NCBI GenBank assembly: GCA_916049765.1
Contig: CAJZIX010000004.1
Span: 1-64,000, forward strand
From: an uncultured bacterium
GTDB lineage: Bacteria; Patescibacteriota; Gracilibacteria; Absconditabacterales; Absconditicoccaceae
Direction of reading: 5' to 3'
DNA: 64,000 nt
Positions 1 through 11,423 of the stretch are shown in pieces. How positions within the stretch are numbered: the first letter of the stretch is position 1; the number at the start of each line of letters is the position of its first letter. Position numbers and translations under genes: made by a program. The notes beneath the pieces were generated by a model, which did not search any database, had not been told where the DNA came from, and worked only from the letters and a program-made list of their open reading frames with translations.

Positions 1-1
1 T

Positions 2-778
2 TCCAAGATTGAAAATAAAGAAGCAATTGATAATTTGGAAGATATTGTGAGATATTCTGATGGAATAATGATTGCAAGAGGTGATTTGGGTATTGAAATG
101 CCAATTTATGAGCTTCCCGTCTACCAAAAGAAAATCCTTGATAAGTGTTTTGTTTATTGAAAACCTGTTATTATTGCAACAGAGCTTATGAAAAGTATGG
201 TAACCAACCCATTCCCTACGAGGGCAGAGGTGAGTGATGTATATAATTCTGTTATGATGAGAGCGGATGCAGTAATGCTTTCTGATGAAACAGCTGTTGG
301 AAAATACCCAGTTAAAGCAGTTGAATATATGCAAAAAACGATTGCTGAAGCAGAAAAGTTGACAAATAATAAGCATAAGGATTTTGATATCAATTCTATG
401 GAAGAATCTGAAGTTCTCAAAAAATCACTTGGTCGTTATGCATTGATGCTCGCAGATGAGATTCATGCTAAGATGATTGTGGTTTTCTCTTCTTCTGGAA
501 ATCTTGCAAGATATTTGTCTGCTTTTAAGCCTAATGTTCCCGTTGTTTCTTTCACTGCTGATGAAAAGTTGCATTACTCTTTAGGGATTAATTACGGAAT
601 TTTTTCTGAAAAAGTAGAGAAATTCTGATCTCATATGACAGAGAATCAGGAGATTGCAGTTAAAGTTCTTAAAGAAAAAAAGATGGTTAAAAAGGGGGAT
701 CAAGTGATTCTAGTCGGAAAAAAGGTATATCATAACTCTGATCAACCTCAGATGAGAGTTGTTCGTATAGAGGAGTAA
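2..778 (+). CDS. pyk: pyruvate kinase, C-terminal part (cut by window edge)
   Basis: Pyruvate kinase transfers phosphate from phosphoenolpyruvate to ADP in the last step of glycolysis. About 258 residues are visible, and the 5' end lies outside the window. The frame opens with the active-site stretch GIMIARGDLG. It continues with KPVIIATELMKSM, NPFPTRAEVSDV and ADAVMLSDETAVGKYP, all hallmark blocks of the family's barrel domain. The C-terminal alpha/beta domain follows. UGA is read as glycine at two places, one between CFVY and KPV, where the family has a basic or small residue, and one after KF near residue 209. The gene ends in TAA and is followed by a hairpin terminator. The identification is secure. 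Confidence 0.95.
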
Positions 779-803
779 TTTTTGATTTTCCCTTGAAAAA
801 ATG

Positions 804-840
804 AGCTGATTGACTAGTATTTCGGTCAGCTTTTTATTTT
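804..840 (+). terminator. terminator after pyruvate kinase
   Basis: The arms AGCTGA and TCAGCT enclose a 16-base loop and are followed by a T-rich run. It lies 26 bases past the pyruvate kinase stop codon. Confidence 0.7.
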
Positions 841-853
841 TTTCTTCAAAAAT

Positions 854-1423
854 ATGAGAATCCCTATCGGAATATCAAACAGACACGTGCATCTTTCACA
901 GGCTGATGCAAATACGCTTTTTGGGGCTAATTATGAACTCACTAAAATTAAAGACCTTTCTCAACCTGGACAATTCGCATGCGAGGAATGTGTAACGATT
1001 AAAGGTACAAAATGAGAAATCTCAAAAGTCAGAATTTTAGGACCTTATAGAAAATTTTCTCAGGTGGAAGTGATGCTTGGAGATACGTTCAAACTTGGGA
1101 CTCCAACTCCTATCAGAGAATCAGGAGATTTAGAAGGGTCAGCTCCAGTGAGCATTATCGGTCCAGCAGGTCAGGTTGAACTTACTCAAGGAATGATTGT
1201 TGCTAAAAGGCATATTCATATGACGGTGGCTGATGCAGAAAATTTTGGAGTAACGAATGGACAAATCGTGAAGGTAAAAACCAATGGAGAAAGAAGTCTG
1301 ATTTTTGATGAGGTTGTTATTAGAGTATCAGATAGTTATGCTCTGGATATGCACATTGATGTAGAAGAAGGTAATGCCGCTGGGCTTAAGCAAGGTGATT
1401 GGGGAGAACTGATTAAAGAATAG
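854..1423 (+). CDS. pduL: PduL-type phosphate acyltransferase
   Basis: PduL enzymes swap an acyl group between coenzyme A and phosphate, making acetyl or propionyl phosphate, which a kinase can use to form ATP. The 189-residue protein has the two PduL repeats. The first has SNRHVHLS near the N terminus and the second KRHIHMT near residue 115. These histidines bind the metal in characterised PduL. No encapsulation peptide is evident at the N terminus, and no microcompartment genes lie nearby, so a housekeeping fermentation role (acetyl-CoA to acetyl phosphate) is likely. The start is the ATG just before RIPIGISNRHVH. One UGA is read as glycine, in KGTKGEISK. The gene sits between pyruvate kinase and glyA. 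Confidence 0.9.
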
Positions 1424-1499
1424 TGAGAAAATAGTGTGAGAAAAGATTTTTCTGTCTTTTGTTTGTTTTCAGATTTTTTATCTTATAAAGAATTGAGAG

Positions 1500-2783
1500 A
1501 TGATTGAAGGTATTAGAGAAGATAAAGAAGTTCAAAAGCTGATTCAAGCTGAGGCACAGAGACAATCTTTAGGTATTGAGCTTATCGCGAGTGAAAACTA
1601 TCAATCTTCTGCGGTTCTTCAGGCTCAGGCTTCAGTTTTTGCTAATAAATATGCTGAAGGTTTCCCTTGAAAAAGATATTATGGAGGACAGGAAAATACC
1701 GACAGACTAGAAACTCTCGCAATAGAAAGAGCAAAAGCCGTTTTTCATGCGGATCATGCAAATGTGCAAGCACTTTCTGGGGCAGCTGCAAATCTCTGCT
1801 TTTATACTGCAGCTATGGAGCCTTGAGATCACATTCTCGGTATGGGAATGGATTTTTGATGACATTTAACACATGGATCTCCAGTGACTTTTATTTCTAA
1901 GATTTTCAATTTTCACAGTTATGGGACTTTAGCTGATGGAACGATTGATTTTGAGCAAGTTCGTAGTTTAGCTTTGGAACTGAAACCAAAGGTGATTTTA
2001 GCTTGATTCAGTGCCTATCCAAGGGAGCTGGATTATGCAAAATTTGTAGAAATAGCGAATGAAGTCTGAGCGATTGCTTATGCTGATGTTTCTCATATCG
2101 GAGGCTTTATCGCAGCAGGTCTGCTCAAAAATCCACTAGATTATGGCTTCCATGCGATGATGACGACGACGCATAAATCGCTTCGTGGACCGAGAGGAGC
2201 ATTGATTTTAAGCAAAGGAAAAGTCTGAAATCCTCTCCAAAAGCCAGAATCTACAATAGAAAATCTCCCAACGAGGATTGATCGTGCAGTTTTCCCAGGA
2301 ATGCAGGGATGACCCCATATGAATACCATTGCAGGGATTGCTGTTGCACTTTGAGAGGTGCAGACTGCTGGTTTTCAGCATTATACCAAGCAAACGCTCA
2401 AAAATGCTCAGATTATGGCTCATAGCTTCCTTAATCTCGGATACAAACTGGTAACTTGATGAACTGATAATCATATGATTGTGCTGGATTTTTCGGCAGA
2501 GGAGTTTGATGGTGCAGAAGTAGAAAAGGTGCTTGATCAGGTAGGTATCTCAGTTTCTAAGTCGCTTATTCCTCATGATCCTCGTCCGCCTTTTCGTCCC
2601 TCTGGTGTGAGAATTGGGATTTCTGCGATGACGACCAGGGGAATTTTAGAGGAAGATGTAAGGAAGATGGTTCTTTTTATTGATAAGGCAATTCGTAATC
2701 GCGGAGATCACACAGTACTTGAAGACCTAAAAAAGCAAATTCAGATTTTTACGAAAGATTTTCCTTTACCTAACGAAAGATAG
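1500..2783 (+). CDS. glyA: serine hydroxymethyltransferase
   Basis: GlyA is the PLP enzyme that converts serine and tetrahydrofolate to glycine and methylenetetrahydrofolate. The 427-residue product is full length. It begins with the typical IELIASENYQS block and has KYAEGFPGKRYYGGQE, DVSHIGG and the lysine motif TTTHKSLRGPRG that holds PLP. It ends with the PPFRPSGVRIG segment. About a dozen UGA codons are read as glycine, several at invariant positions such as FPGKRYYGG and FPGMQGGPHMN. The glycine supply could matter in an organism that has expanded its glycine codons, but that is only a thought. A TCAGATTTTT motif lies 31 bases before the start codon. Confidence 0.97.
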
Positions 2784-2850
2784 TTAAGCATCAGAATTTG
2801 TTTTTTCCTCTTGAAAAAAGAAGAATTTTTCGTTATACTTGAAATGTTAT

Positions 2851-3226
2851 GGGGGTGACTTTGGATTTGATGAGAGGAATCCGTACCCATCACGAGCCAT
2901 TGCTCAATGATTGACTGAGCCTAAAATCAATCAACAAAAAAATGCTAACGCATGAAAATCTCTCCTTAAGAGAGCTGAACTTGTAAAAGCTTACGCGTAG
3001 TCGTCTTTTCAAGCCAGTAACTAACCTTACTACTGACTCCTGCTAGGAGTAAGGCGGATCTGAGCAGGAAACCAAAACCTTGTTGAGTCAAATAGAAGAC
3101 TTGTGTTTGTCGCTTTCCCACTTCTCCCTGCTTAATAAGGATAAAAATTAGGTTAAAAAGCTGACTATAATGGTAGAACGGGATGAGTATGCCTTTTAGA
3201 CCGGAGTTCAATTCTCCGCACCTCCA
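2851..3226 (+). ncRNA. ssrA: transfer-messenger RNA (tmRNA)
   Basis: tmRNA rescues stalled ribosomes and tags the unfinished protein. The 5' end GGGGGTGACTTTGG pairs with the 3' CACCTCC to form the tRNA-like acceptor stem. A T arm (GGAG, TTCAATT, CTCC) precedes it, and the CCA end is not encoded. After the 5' domain there is a pseudoknot: GCTCA pairs with TGAGC and TGATTGA with TCAATCA. The likely tag frame starts at GCT AAC GCA near 2944 and reads ANAGKSLLKRAELVKAYA up to a TAG at 2998. The fourth codon of this frame is UGA, so the tag is complete only if UGA means glycine. The exact tag boundaries are inferred. Confidence 0.9.
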
Positions 3227-3258
3227 AAGACGGATTTTTTGATCAAAAAATAGAGTTA

Positions 3259-3309
3259 AAAGTCGCATAAAGACTGGCATCTTTGGGTGTTGTAAAAGCG
3301 ACTTTTTTT
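3259..3309 (+). terminator. possible tmRNA terminator
   Basis: AAAGTCGC near 3259 can pair with GCGACTTT near 3298, and seven T follow. The loop of about 30 bases is long, so this is a moderate call. Confidence 0.5.
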
Positions 3310-3493
3310 GAGTATAAAAAATGGCTATTTATTACAATACCAGGTACTAACTGCATTATTTTTAAATCGTTACTAGACCATAGGTTGTACGGTGTTTTTA
3401 TGATTGGTAATACAAAATTTAACATTTCATTGAGTTCACTTTTTTGATAAAAAATATTAGTATTTCTATTTTTTAAAAGAAGTGTTTTTTATT

Positions 3494-3524
3494 AAAAAAA
3501 AGACCAATTTTTAGGTCTTTTTTT
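3494..3524. terminator. bidirectional hairpin terminator
   Basis: AAAAAAAGACC and GGTCTTTTTTT flank an eight-base loop. The A and T runs make it usable from both strands. It sits 25 bases beyond the stop of the minus-strand surface protein gene. Confidence 0.75.
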
Positions 3525-3548
3525 GATGTTTAGAAAATTAAAATATGA

Positions 3549-5129
3549 TTATTCCGTTAAAGGAGAAGAGAACTGCATATCAATTACTGATAATGGAGCT
3601 CTTGGTAAATCTTTTGTTGTACCTTTCCCACAATTTGTTCCATCGCTTGCAAGTCCTTCTACGACTTCACCACATCTCCAAGTAAAGAGATCTCTATAGT
3701 TAATAAATTTCTTATCAAAGTCTCCTTTTAAAAGAGAAGAAATCTGATTTTCTCTTTGTTCTGTTGCGAGGTCAAAGGTATTAAAACTTAAGAGTTTACC
3801 ATGAACATGCAACTTATTAGTGATTCAAGTTGTATTTTCTGCTGGAGATAGTATTCCATTAATGATAAAGTTTCCTTTTAGATAGTTTGCTTTAATGGTC
3901 GCTTCAGTAGGATTTGCTAAATATCCATTACTATCAAAATCCTTTAATGATCAAGTATTTACTGCCCCAGGAAGGAGTAATTTTCCTCCATCTACAAAGA
4001 TAGTAATTGCCTGATCTTCTCAATTCATATATTTACTGAGTTGAGCATCAATATCTTTGAAAACATAGGTTACTCATCCAATAGGATAGATAGTTTTTAC
4101 TCAAAGATTTGCATCATTATTGAAACAGCGAACATTTCAGGTATCTTTATTCCATTTTCATTTACAAAGCTGTTCAGATTTTTTCCTTGCAATATTTACA
4201 GCATTTGCTAGAGAAACTGAAGAGGTTCTAACTGTTTGGGATTCTTTTCAGAAACTTCCCTCAATATCAGTCTTATTAGAGCCAAAAATATTATTGGTAA
4301 GCCCTACAATTCAACGAATAGCTAGAGTCCATCTTTGATTTTGAAAGCTGTTAGTATCTGTAATAGTCCATTCTGTTCAAAGAATATTTTTATCTCCTGC
4401 TATAACATCTTCACGAGAAAATTTAAAAATATCAGAAATACATTTTCCATTAGAAAGAGCTTCGGAAAGTTTTTTATTAGCTTCAGGAGAAGGAACATTC
4501 CCCCCTACAAATCCAATTCCTCACTGAAAATCATAAAGATATCCAACAGCAGTAATGTTATTGACAAGCTGAAGTGTACAATTTAATGCAGAATCTGATT
4601 TCATCCTGTTGTTCGGAATATCATAATTTACACCAGCCGCAAGATAAAAATGTTCATTGTTATTAAGAATATGTTCAACGTTCCCATAAATACTATATTG
4701 ATCTCAAGTTCCACAACTAGTATATAAACCTCCATTTACCTTAAGAGAATCGTATTGATTTCCTCATTTTTGTAGAGAAACAAGACTATTTTCATCAAGT
4801 GGTCGAAGTCTTTCTCCTCTTTGAGAGTTATAATAGAGTCCTTCTATTTTTACAGAACAATATTTCCCTGATCCATTAGGAGTTTGAATATATTTCGGAG
4901 TTTCGAGCTTCTTTTGGGTAGATATCCACAATGCTCCGCCTCAAAAATTATTTCCTCATGCATTAAAATGGATGGTAGATGAGTTGTTTTTCAGGCTTTG
5001 GGTTTTTATCTGTAGATTTATATAATCCTTTTTCGTCTCAGCGAGAACAAAAACTCAATACAAAAGAACAGATAAGGTAAATAAAATAAATAATCCAATT
5101 TTGTTAGAATAAGAAATTTTGTTTTTCAT
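3549..5129 (-). CDS. large secreted protein of unknown function
   Basis: The 526-residue product opens with a basic N terminus and a hydrophobic helix (about residues 10-29) that ends in VFVLAE. This looks like a signal peptide or a membrane anchor. I do not recognise the rest. It is rich in Asn, Gly, Ser and Thr, has scattered cysteines (for example in KYCSVKIEG, TSCGTG and TWRCGEV) that suggest disulphides, and has regular beta-type segments typical of surface proteins. About 16 glycines are written as UGA, a far higher share than in housekeeping genes such as ftsZ. The start is the first ATG of the hydrophobic segment. It may be an adhesin or envelope protein, but nothing in the sequence proves this. 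Confidence 0.75.
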
Positions 5130-5605
5130 ATCTTTTTTTAAGAAGATAAAAGCTCATTTAAAGTATACAGTTATTTTTTTCCTTGTCAAGAAAAAAGCGG
5201 TTTTACGTTGTTGAGATTTTTGCTAAATATTCATTACCATTCTTTTTGTTATGTTATTAAAATAAGAAATTAAAAAACCTGAAGAGATCTTGGCAGAATT
5301 TAATGAAAAATACGTCTATTTTTTCTTTAATCTCTTCTTGATTTTCTCTTTTTATTGTATAATCTGACTTCATCCTTTTTGTTTTTCTTTTTTTAGCTGA
5401 AAACTGTCTGAGTAGAGCTGAAGTGTTATTGCTTTCGGGTAAATAAAAAGACCTGAGAAATCGGAATTTATGGTGCTACTTCAGATGCATATGATGAAAT
5501 TATTTCTCATGATGAGAAGTATTCAGATTTCTTTGCTTAGTATTGTTGAAATATAAGTAAACATAACTAGTTTGCATCTTTTGGGGTTTATTTTCTTTTG
5601 AAAAA
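5130..5605. other. intergenic region with a possible gene remnant
   Basis: This is mostly AT-rich sequence without a full gene. On the plus strand, from about 5397 to 5540, a start-less frame with UGA as glycine reads through GEIGIYGATSDAYDEIISHD and ends at a TAG. It looks protein-like and may be the tail of a lost gene, but it is only about 45 codons long. Confidence 0.35.
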
Positions 5606-6748
5606 ATGAAAAAAAACAGACTTTTAATTCTATTTGTTCTCTCTATCCTAGTTTTTACTTGATGCGAGAAAGGTTCAAAGTCTTATAAAACTTCCTCTGA
5701 TCCTACAAACAGCGGAGCAACAATGATGAGCCAAAACATCGTTCCTTGAGGATACCTTTATAGAAACTTAGACTTAAGTAAAGCTTCTGACAAAGAGGAA
5801 TATGAGCAACTTCAAAAAGATAGAAATCTGATTCTTGAATATCAAACCAAGACTTCTTCTGCGGTAAATAAGTTCATAGACACGATTCATCAAGACCTTT
5901 TAGATGCTTGCAAAGAATACGGAACCGGTTATGAAACAACCGCTGGAACTTACTATGAAAGAGATGTCTGTGTAGATCGCCATATTTTCAAGCTTTATCA
6001 TAAATTAGAAGCTGCATTAGCTCATCCGCAAAAGAACTATGCTTGAAAAGATCCAGTCTTGCTCTCGTACTATCAGGATTTAGGCTGAGATCATCCTTTT
6101 GTTCGTTATTTTGTGGATTTGTATAGGTGTATCTCAGAAAAATGAGAAGATTTTTGAAAAATGCCTAAACGACCGAATGGATGAATACTTTCTTCAATGG
6201 TAAATTCGCTACTGTATCAATGAAATCCTGATGAAGATTGATTTTATACTCATTGACTTGGAAATATTAACTACTTAATCATTGAAAACGGATCATGAAT
6301 TGCTGAAATTACTTCAGGGATTGTCGTTAATGGGAAAATGCTTGAACGAATAAAACAAGAATATTGATATACTTTTAGGTATTGACCCTTAGGGATTGGT
6401 TTTGGGACTGCTCCAATGCACTGACCTTTAGTGTTATATCATCGTAATAAAAATAATCAGTATATCTATCAAATTATTAGTGATTGAGGTGGATCTGGTG
6501 AATTTTATATGTTAGTTTGGTTATTATCAAAAAAGGGATTGTGGCTTCCTCTTGGGAAGTGTTGATATGCTTTGGGTCCATCAAATCCACTATTATTGTG
6601 AAAATGTAAAAAACGAGAGAAGAATGATCCTCTTACGATTTTCACACAGGAGTATAATCTGTATGAACATAATAAGATACCAGATCTAGTTGAAAACTTT
6701 ACTTTCTTCTTGAGGGCTTTAGAGTCTACAAGGGTATTGAGTAAATAA
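5606..6748 (+). CDS. lipoprotein of unknown function
   Basis: The 380-residue protein has a lipoprotein signal: a KK start, a hydrophobic stretch and the lipobox VFTGC, in which the glycine before the cysteine is a UGA codon. The mature protein should be anchored in the outer leaflet of the membrane. I recognise no domain. The middle contains a cysteine pair region (LDACKEYG and ERDVCVDRH), and the C-terminal half is rich in Gly, Tyr and Trp, with many glycines written UGA. The stop is TAA. A second, shorter lipoprotein frame starts 24 bases downstream. Confidence 0.7.
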
Positions 6749-6771
6749 GTTTCATCTCTTCATATATTTCA

Positions 6772-7068
6772 ATGAAAAAAATCTGATTTTTTATTCCTTT
6801 ATCAATCAGTAGCTTAGTATTGGTTGGTTGTCAAAATTTATATAATCCTGAAATGATTTTAGATGAAGCTAAAACTCATTCATTTTGAATTGTTCATAAT
6901 ATAAAAGAATGAACGATAACTTTGGATAATTGAGAAGAATCGATAACTATTATGGATAAAAATATATGAGCAAATGTGGCTTGAACATGAGAGGAATCTT
7001 TTTGATATCCCAGAAGACGAGCTAAACAATTTGATTGCCTTTTTGCAAAATACCGCAAAATCCTATAA
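6772..7068 (+). CDS. short lipoprotein-like frame, probably truncated
   Basis: A 98-codon frame begins with a lipoprotein signal peptide ending in the lipobox LVLVGC. After about residue 67 it overlaps, in another frame, the histidine-triad remnant. The natural reading is that the 5' part of a lipoprotein gene has been joined to the 3' part of a HIT gene and the two are out of frame. The last 30 residues are therefore probably not native. Many UGA glycines are present. No function can be given. Confidence 0.45.
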
Positions 7069-7264
7069 AACTTGACTTTGAGCGACAGGAATCAATATCT
7101 TAAATGCGAATGGAAAAGATGCTCAGCAATCTGTTTCTCATCTGCATTTTCATCTTGTTCCTCGTTTCCCTCATGATCATTTGGATTTGCGACCAAAGTT
7201 TCCTAATTATGACTGAAAACTATGAGATGTGTTAGTGAAGATTAAAAAGAAATGTGTATTTTAA
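6974..7264 (+). pseudogene. remnant of a histidine-triad (HIT) hydrolase
   Basis: HIT proteins are small nucleotide hydrolases or transferases. This frame carries the C-terminal two thirds of one: NLFDIPEDELN, GATGINILNANGKDAQQSV and the catalytic triad SHLHFHLVPR, ending at a TAA. The N-terminal part with the usual CIFC zinc-binding start and the nucleotide-binding strand is absent, and a TAA blocks the frame upstream. The only in-frame ATG gives 96 residues. The catalytic motif is intact, so a very short protein might still be made. I favour a truncated pseudogene fused to a lipoprotein 5' end. Confidence 0.7.
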
Positions 7265-7397
7265 TTTCTATTTTTGCCTAGCACTGTCATTTTAACTCTG
7301 CTGTAACACAATTTGCTGAAAAAAAGCACAAACTACCATTGTTTTATTTTTTGAAATTCTTATAAGTAGAGGGATTTATTTTTTGTATGTATGATCT

Positions 7398-10046
7398 ATG
7401 CTAGAGAAATATAGTCCAAATGAGATAGAACAAAAGCGAGGAAAACTTTGGGAAGAAAAAGGCTATTTTAGAGCGACAACTGATGCTGAGAAAGCGAACT
7501 TCAGTATTGTAATTCCTCCTCCAAATGTGACCGGAATTCTCCATATGGGGCATGTGCTGGATGAAGCGATTCAAGATGTACTTGTGAGATGGAAAAGGAT
7601 GTCTGGATGCAATACTCTACGAATGCCAGGAACTGACCACGCAGGAATCGCTACTCAGAATAAGGTAGAAAGAGCCTTGGCAGAGGAAGGAAAGACCAAA
7701 GAAGACCTTGGAAGAGAAGAATTTATCAAAAAAACTTGGGAACGGAAAGAAAAGCACGGTGGGATCATCACTCAGCAACAGAGAAAACTTGGAAACTCAC
7801 TTGATTGGGAAAAGGAAAGATTCACGATGGATGAAGGACTTTCTGAAGCGGTGAGAGAGATTTTTGTGAAGCTTTATCATGATAATCTGATTTATCAGGG
7901 AGAATATATGGTAAACCGATGTCCGAGGTGCGGAACTGCACTTGCTGATGATGAGGTGGAACATATGGATTCTGAAGGGCATTTCTGGGAGATTGCCTAT
8001 CCGATTGTGGGAAGTGATGAAAAGCTGATTCTTGCGACCACGAGGCCTGAAACGATGCTCGGAGATACGGGAGTTGCAGTGCATCCTGAGGATGAAAGGT
8101 ATCAACATTTGATCGGGAAGAAGGTGCTTTTGCCACTGATGGATAGAGAAATCCCTATCGTTGCCGATGAATATGTGGATAGAGAGTTTGGAACTGGAGT
8201 GGTGAAGATGACTCCTGCTCATGATCCGAATGATTTTGAGGTAGGGAAAAGGACAGGACTGGAGATTATCAATATTTTCACTCCTGATGGGAAAGTAAAT
8301 GAAAACTGATGAAAATATGCAGGTTTGGATCGTTTTGAGGCAAGAAAACAGATCGTAGCTGATTTGGAAGCTGGGGGGTATCTGGTGCAGGTAAGGAAGC
8401 ATCAGCATGCTGTTGGGCATTGTTATAGGTGTGATACGATTGTAGAACCTCGTGTTTCTAAGCAGTGGTTTGTAAAGATGAAACCGCTCGCAGAACCAGC
8501 ACTAGAAGCGGTAAAATCTGGGAAAATCAAAATCCAGCCTGAAAGATGGGTGAAAGTCTACTATCATTGGCTGGAAAATATTAGAGATTGGTGTATTTCT
8601 AGGCAGATTTGGCGAGGACATAGAATCCCTGCTTGGTATGGACCTGATGGGAAGGTTTTCGTGGCAAAAAGCGAATCTGAAGCGAAAAATCAGGCTTTGG
8701 CTTTTTATGGGAAAGAAGTGAGTTTAGAACAGGAAAATGATGTGCTTGATACTCGGTTCTCCTCTGCACTTTGGCCATTTTCAACGATGGGACGACCAGA
8801 AAAAACTGAACTTTTGGAGCATTTCTACCCGACTTCAACTCTTGTAACAGGAGCGGATATCATCTTTTTCCGAGTAGCAAGAATGGTAATGTTTGGACTG
8901 TATGAGATGAAAGATGTGCCATTTCACGATGTGTTTTTCCATGGAATCGTGAGAGATGAGCTGGGAAGGAAAATGTCCAAATCGCTTGGAAACTCGCCTG
9001 ATCCTTTGAAGCTCATTGATGAATATGGAGCAGATGCGATCAGATTTACGATGATTTACAATACTTCCGCTGGTCAGGATGTGCATTTCTCTGAAAAGCT
9101 GATTGAAATGGGGAGAAACTTTGCAAATAAGGTTTGGAATGCGACGAATTTCGTTTTGATGAACTTGGAAGGTTTTGATCCCAAACAGGTGAAAAAATCA
9201 GATTTAGCTTTTGAACTGGTAGATCAGTGGATTTATTCAAGACTGAATACTGCGATTGCGGAAACGGAAAGCTATTTGAATAAATATGCCCTTGATGAGG
9301 CGGCGAAAGTCGTGTATGAGTTTATCAGGGGAGATTTTTGTGACTGGTATGTGGAAATGGCAAAGGTGAGGCTGTATATGAACGATGACCTCCAAAGTAA
9401 GCAGACTGCACAATGGGTACTTTGGGAGGTGCTAGAAAGTGCTTTGAGACTGCTTCATCCATTTATGCCGTTTATCACCGAGGAACTGTGGCAACATCTA
9501 AAAACTGAGGGAGAAACGATTATGCTTCAATCTTTTCCAAAAAGTGAAAAAAATCTGATTTCTGCCGAGGTGGAAACTGCGATGGCTTGGCTCCAAGAGG
9601 CAATTACTGCCTTTAGAAATATCAGAGCTGAAGCGAATATCAATCCTTGAAAAGCCGTCCCTGCTTTGATCAAAACTGCCGATCCAGAGGAAATGAAGAT
9701 TTTGACTCAGAATAAAGCCTTTTTGATGAAATTGGCAAAATTGGAAAGCTTGGACTTTGGAGCGGAAATTGTGAAACCTGAACTTTCAGGAGTAAGAGTC
9801 GTTGGAAAATCAGAATTGATCGTGCCTTTGCTTGGACTTTTGGATCTGGAAGCGGAAAAGGAAAAGATTATGATTCAGATTGCTAAACTTGAACAAGGAT
9901 TGGCTTCTTGTGAGAGAAAATTGGCGGATGAAAGGTTTGTTTCCAAGGCTCCTGCACAAGTGATTGAGAGAGAAAAGGTAAATCAAGCTGACTATCAGCA
10001 TAAAATTGAAAAACTAAAGGAGAACTTAGCTCATTTAGGATTATAA
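7398..10046 (+). CDS. valS: valyl-tRNA synthetase
   Basis: ValS charges tRNA-Val. The 882-residue product is of usual length for the family. Motifs in order are PPPNVTGILHMGHV (the HIGH signature) near residue 38, the CP1 editing domain with TTRPETMLGDTGVAVHPEDE and GTGVVKMTPAHDPNDFEVG, then WFVKMKPLAE, RKMSKSLGNSPDP (the KMSKS signature), the anticodon-binding helices with FMPFITEELWQ, and a C-terminal coiled-coil arm. Only two UGA glycines occur, near 8308 and 9648. This is far fewer than in the secreted protein genes nearby. The start ATG gives the standard LEKYSPNEIEQK opening. Confidence 0.97.
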
Positions 10047-10099
10047 TTTATTGTAAAAAAATATGGCTCATTTTTTGTTCTATTACAAGATATGTAAAC

Positions 10100-11386
10100 A
10101 TGAAAAAGAAATTGATTATACTTTGAGTCTTTTTATTGATGGTATGTTGGTATTGTATTTGGTGGAATAGAGGAGGGGATTATCCTAAAGTAGATGAATC
10201 ATTATTTGTATCAGACGATAATCCAGTTTCAAGAGAAGAAAATCTTGCGTATACTTTCATAAAGACAGAATGGAGAACAATGGAGGATATTGTTAATCAA
10301 CATGTAGAACAGGATATAGGAAATGAGAATATTAGAGAGATAGAAAATCACTATAATTATCGTGGTCCTGGGTTCTCCAATTATTCTGCAATTTTTCAAC
10401 TTCAGTCTATGAGAAAATATGATGTTCAATTGCCAGAGGAGATATAGAATAAAGGAGAAAAATGGACAAAAGATTCGTATGTGAATTCTTGAATAGATAT
10501 GAGTCTAAAAACTTATTTAACAGTTATGAAGATCCCAGCATTATATCAAAAACTTTCAGACTTAGAAATATTATCCGGAAATTTTTTAGCTTTGAAGAAT
10601 CAGGATTTTTATATGGGACAAAATTCTTATGATGCATATTATGAGATTATGTTTTCATGAGTAAATTCTACATCTCTTCAGCAATTAGGATATGCAATGA
10701 GTAATATTGTTGTGTATTTAACTATGGTTGGTAAATATGATCAGGCCTTTGAATATTGGCAAGCAGGCTATCTTCTAGGAGAAAAATTAATGAAGGGTGG
10801 AAACCCTATTTATTCTCTTATAGGGGGAGGGATATATAAAATGAACCTTTTTACTTTATATTTTTTGCAAGAACATTTCGGCTTATCAGAACAGGTAAAA
10901 GAGAAATATTATAGATTTTTACTTGATCATTCTATTTCTGCTGAAGATATTTATAGATGATCAGTCCTCAGAGAATATTGATTTTATAATAATATGTTTT
11001 CTCATCTTAAGAAATGAGATTCAGTATACCTTCCTTTATTGGAAGAAAGTATCAATGCTAAAGGTTTGTTTAAATTGAATAAATGGACAAAGTACATAGA
11101 TTATGAAAGAACGGAAAAGATGTTAAAATATGCGTATTCTCTTGTATTAAAATCCCAGTATTGAATATTGGAATCTATGGCAGAGGATTATTGGTGATTA
11201 AAGAATCATAATGCTATAATAAATCAAATTATTGAAATAATCTATGAGAAACAGCCTTTTCTGTTGAAAAGAAATATAGGTTGAGATACTTTTATTTTAG
11301 AGAATACTCTTAGACTAAGTGCAGTTTTTAGTACATTTAAAGAATTGGAAAACTTTTATGGTATTGTTCTAAAAACTTTGCAGTAG
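10100..11386 (+). pseudogene. anchored protein gene interrupted by an in-frame UAG
   Basis: The frame starts with a KKK signal anchor (hydrophobic residues about 4-20, ending in WYCIWW) and runs 115 codons to a TAG at 10445-10447. The same frame then continues open for 312 codons to a second TAG and looks like real protein throughout, with helical segments such as VGKYDQAFEYWQAGYLLGEK. That segment resembles tetratricopeptide-type helices, but I cannot name the family. The sense-like continuation suggests one gene split by a nonsense change. Alternatives are two adjacent genes, the second starting at the ATG at 10499, or a sequencing error. UGA glycines occur on both sides of the break. Confidence 0.6.
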
Positions 11387-11423
11387 GATTAGATTGTAGT
11401 CAATAAAGGACTATAATCTTACA

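Larger units (their letters stand above)
3227..3548. other. intergenic region after tmRNA
   Basis: I see no convincing gene in this 322-base stretch. It holds two possible terminators, one for tmRNA and one shared with the gene on the minus strand, and otherwise AT-rich sequence. Confidence 0.6.

Noticed and set aside
7797..8420. 207-codon minus-strand frame inside valS
   Set aside because: It overlaps the editing domain of ValS, has no start signal and reads like random complement sequence.
10445..10447. Pyrrolysine or other UAG recoding
   Set aside because: UAG ends many other genes normally here (for example mutL, glyA-neighbour genes and gyrA-region genes), so general UAG recoding is excluded.
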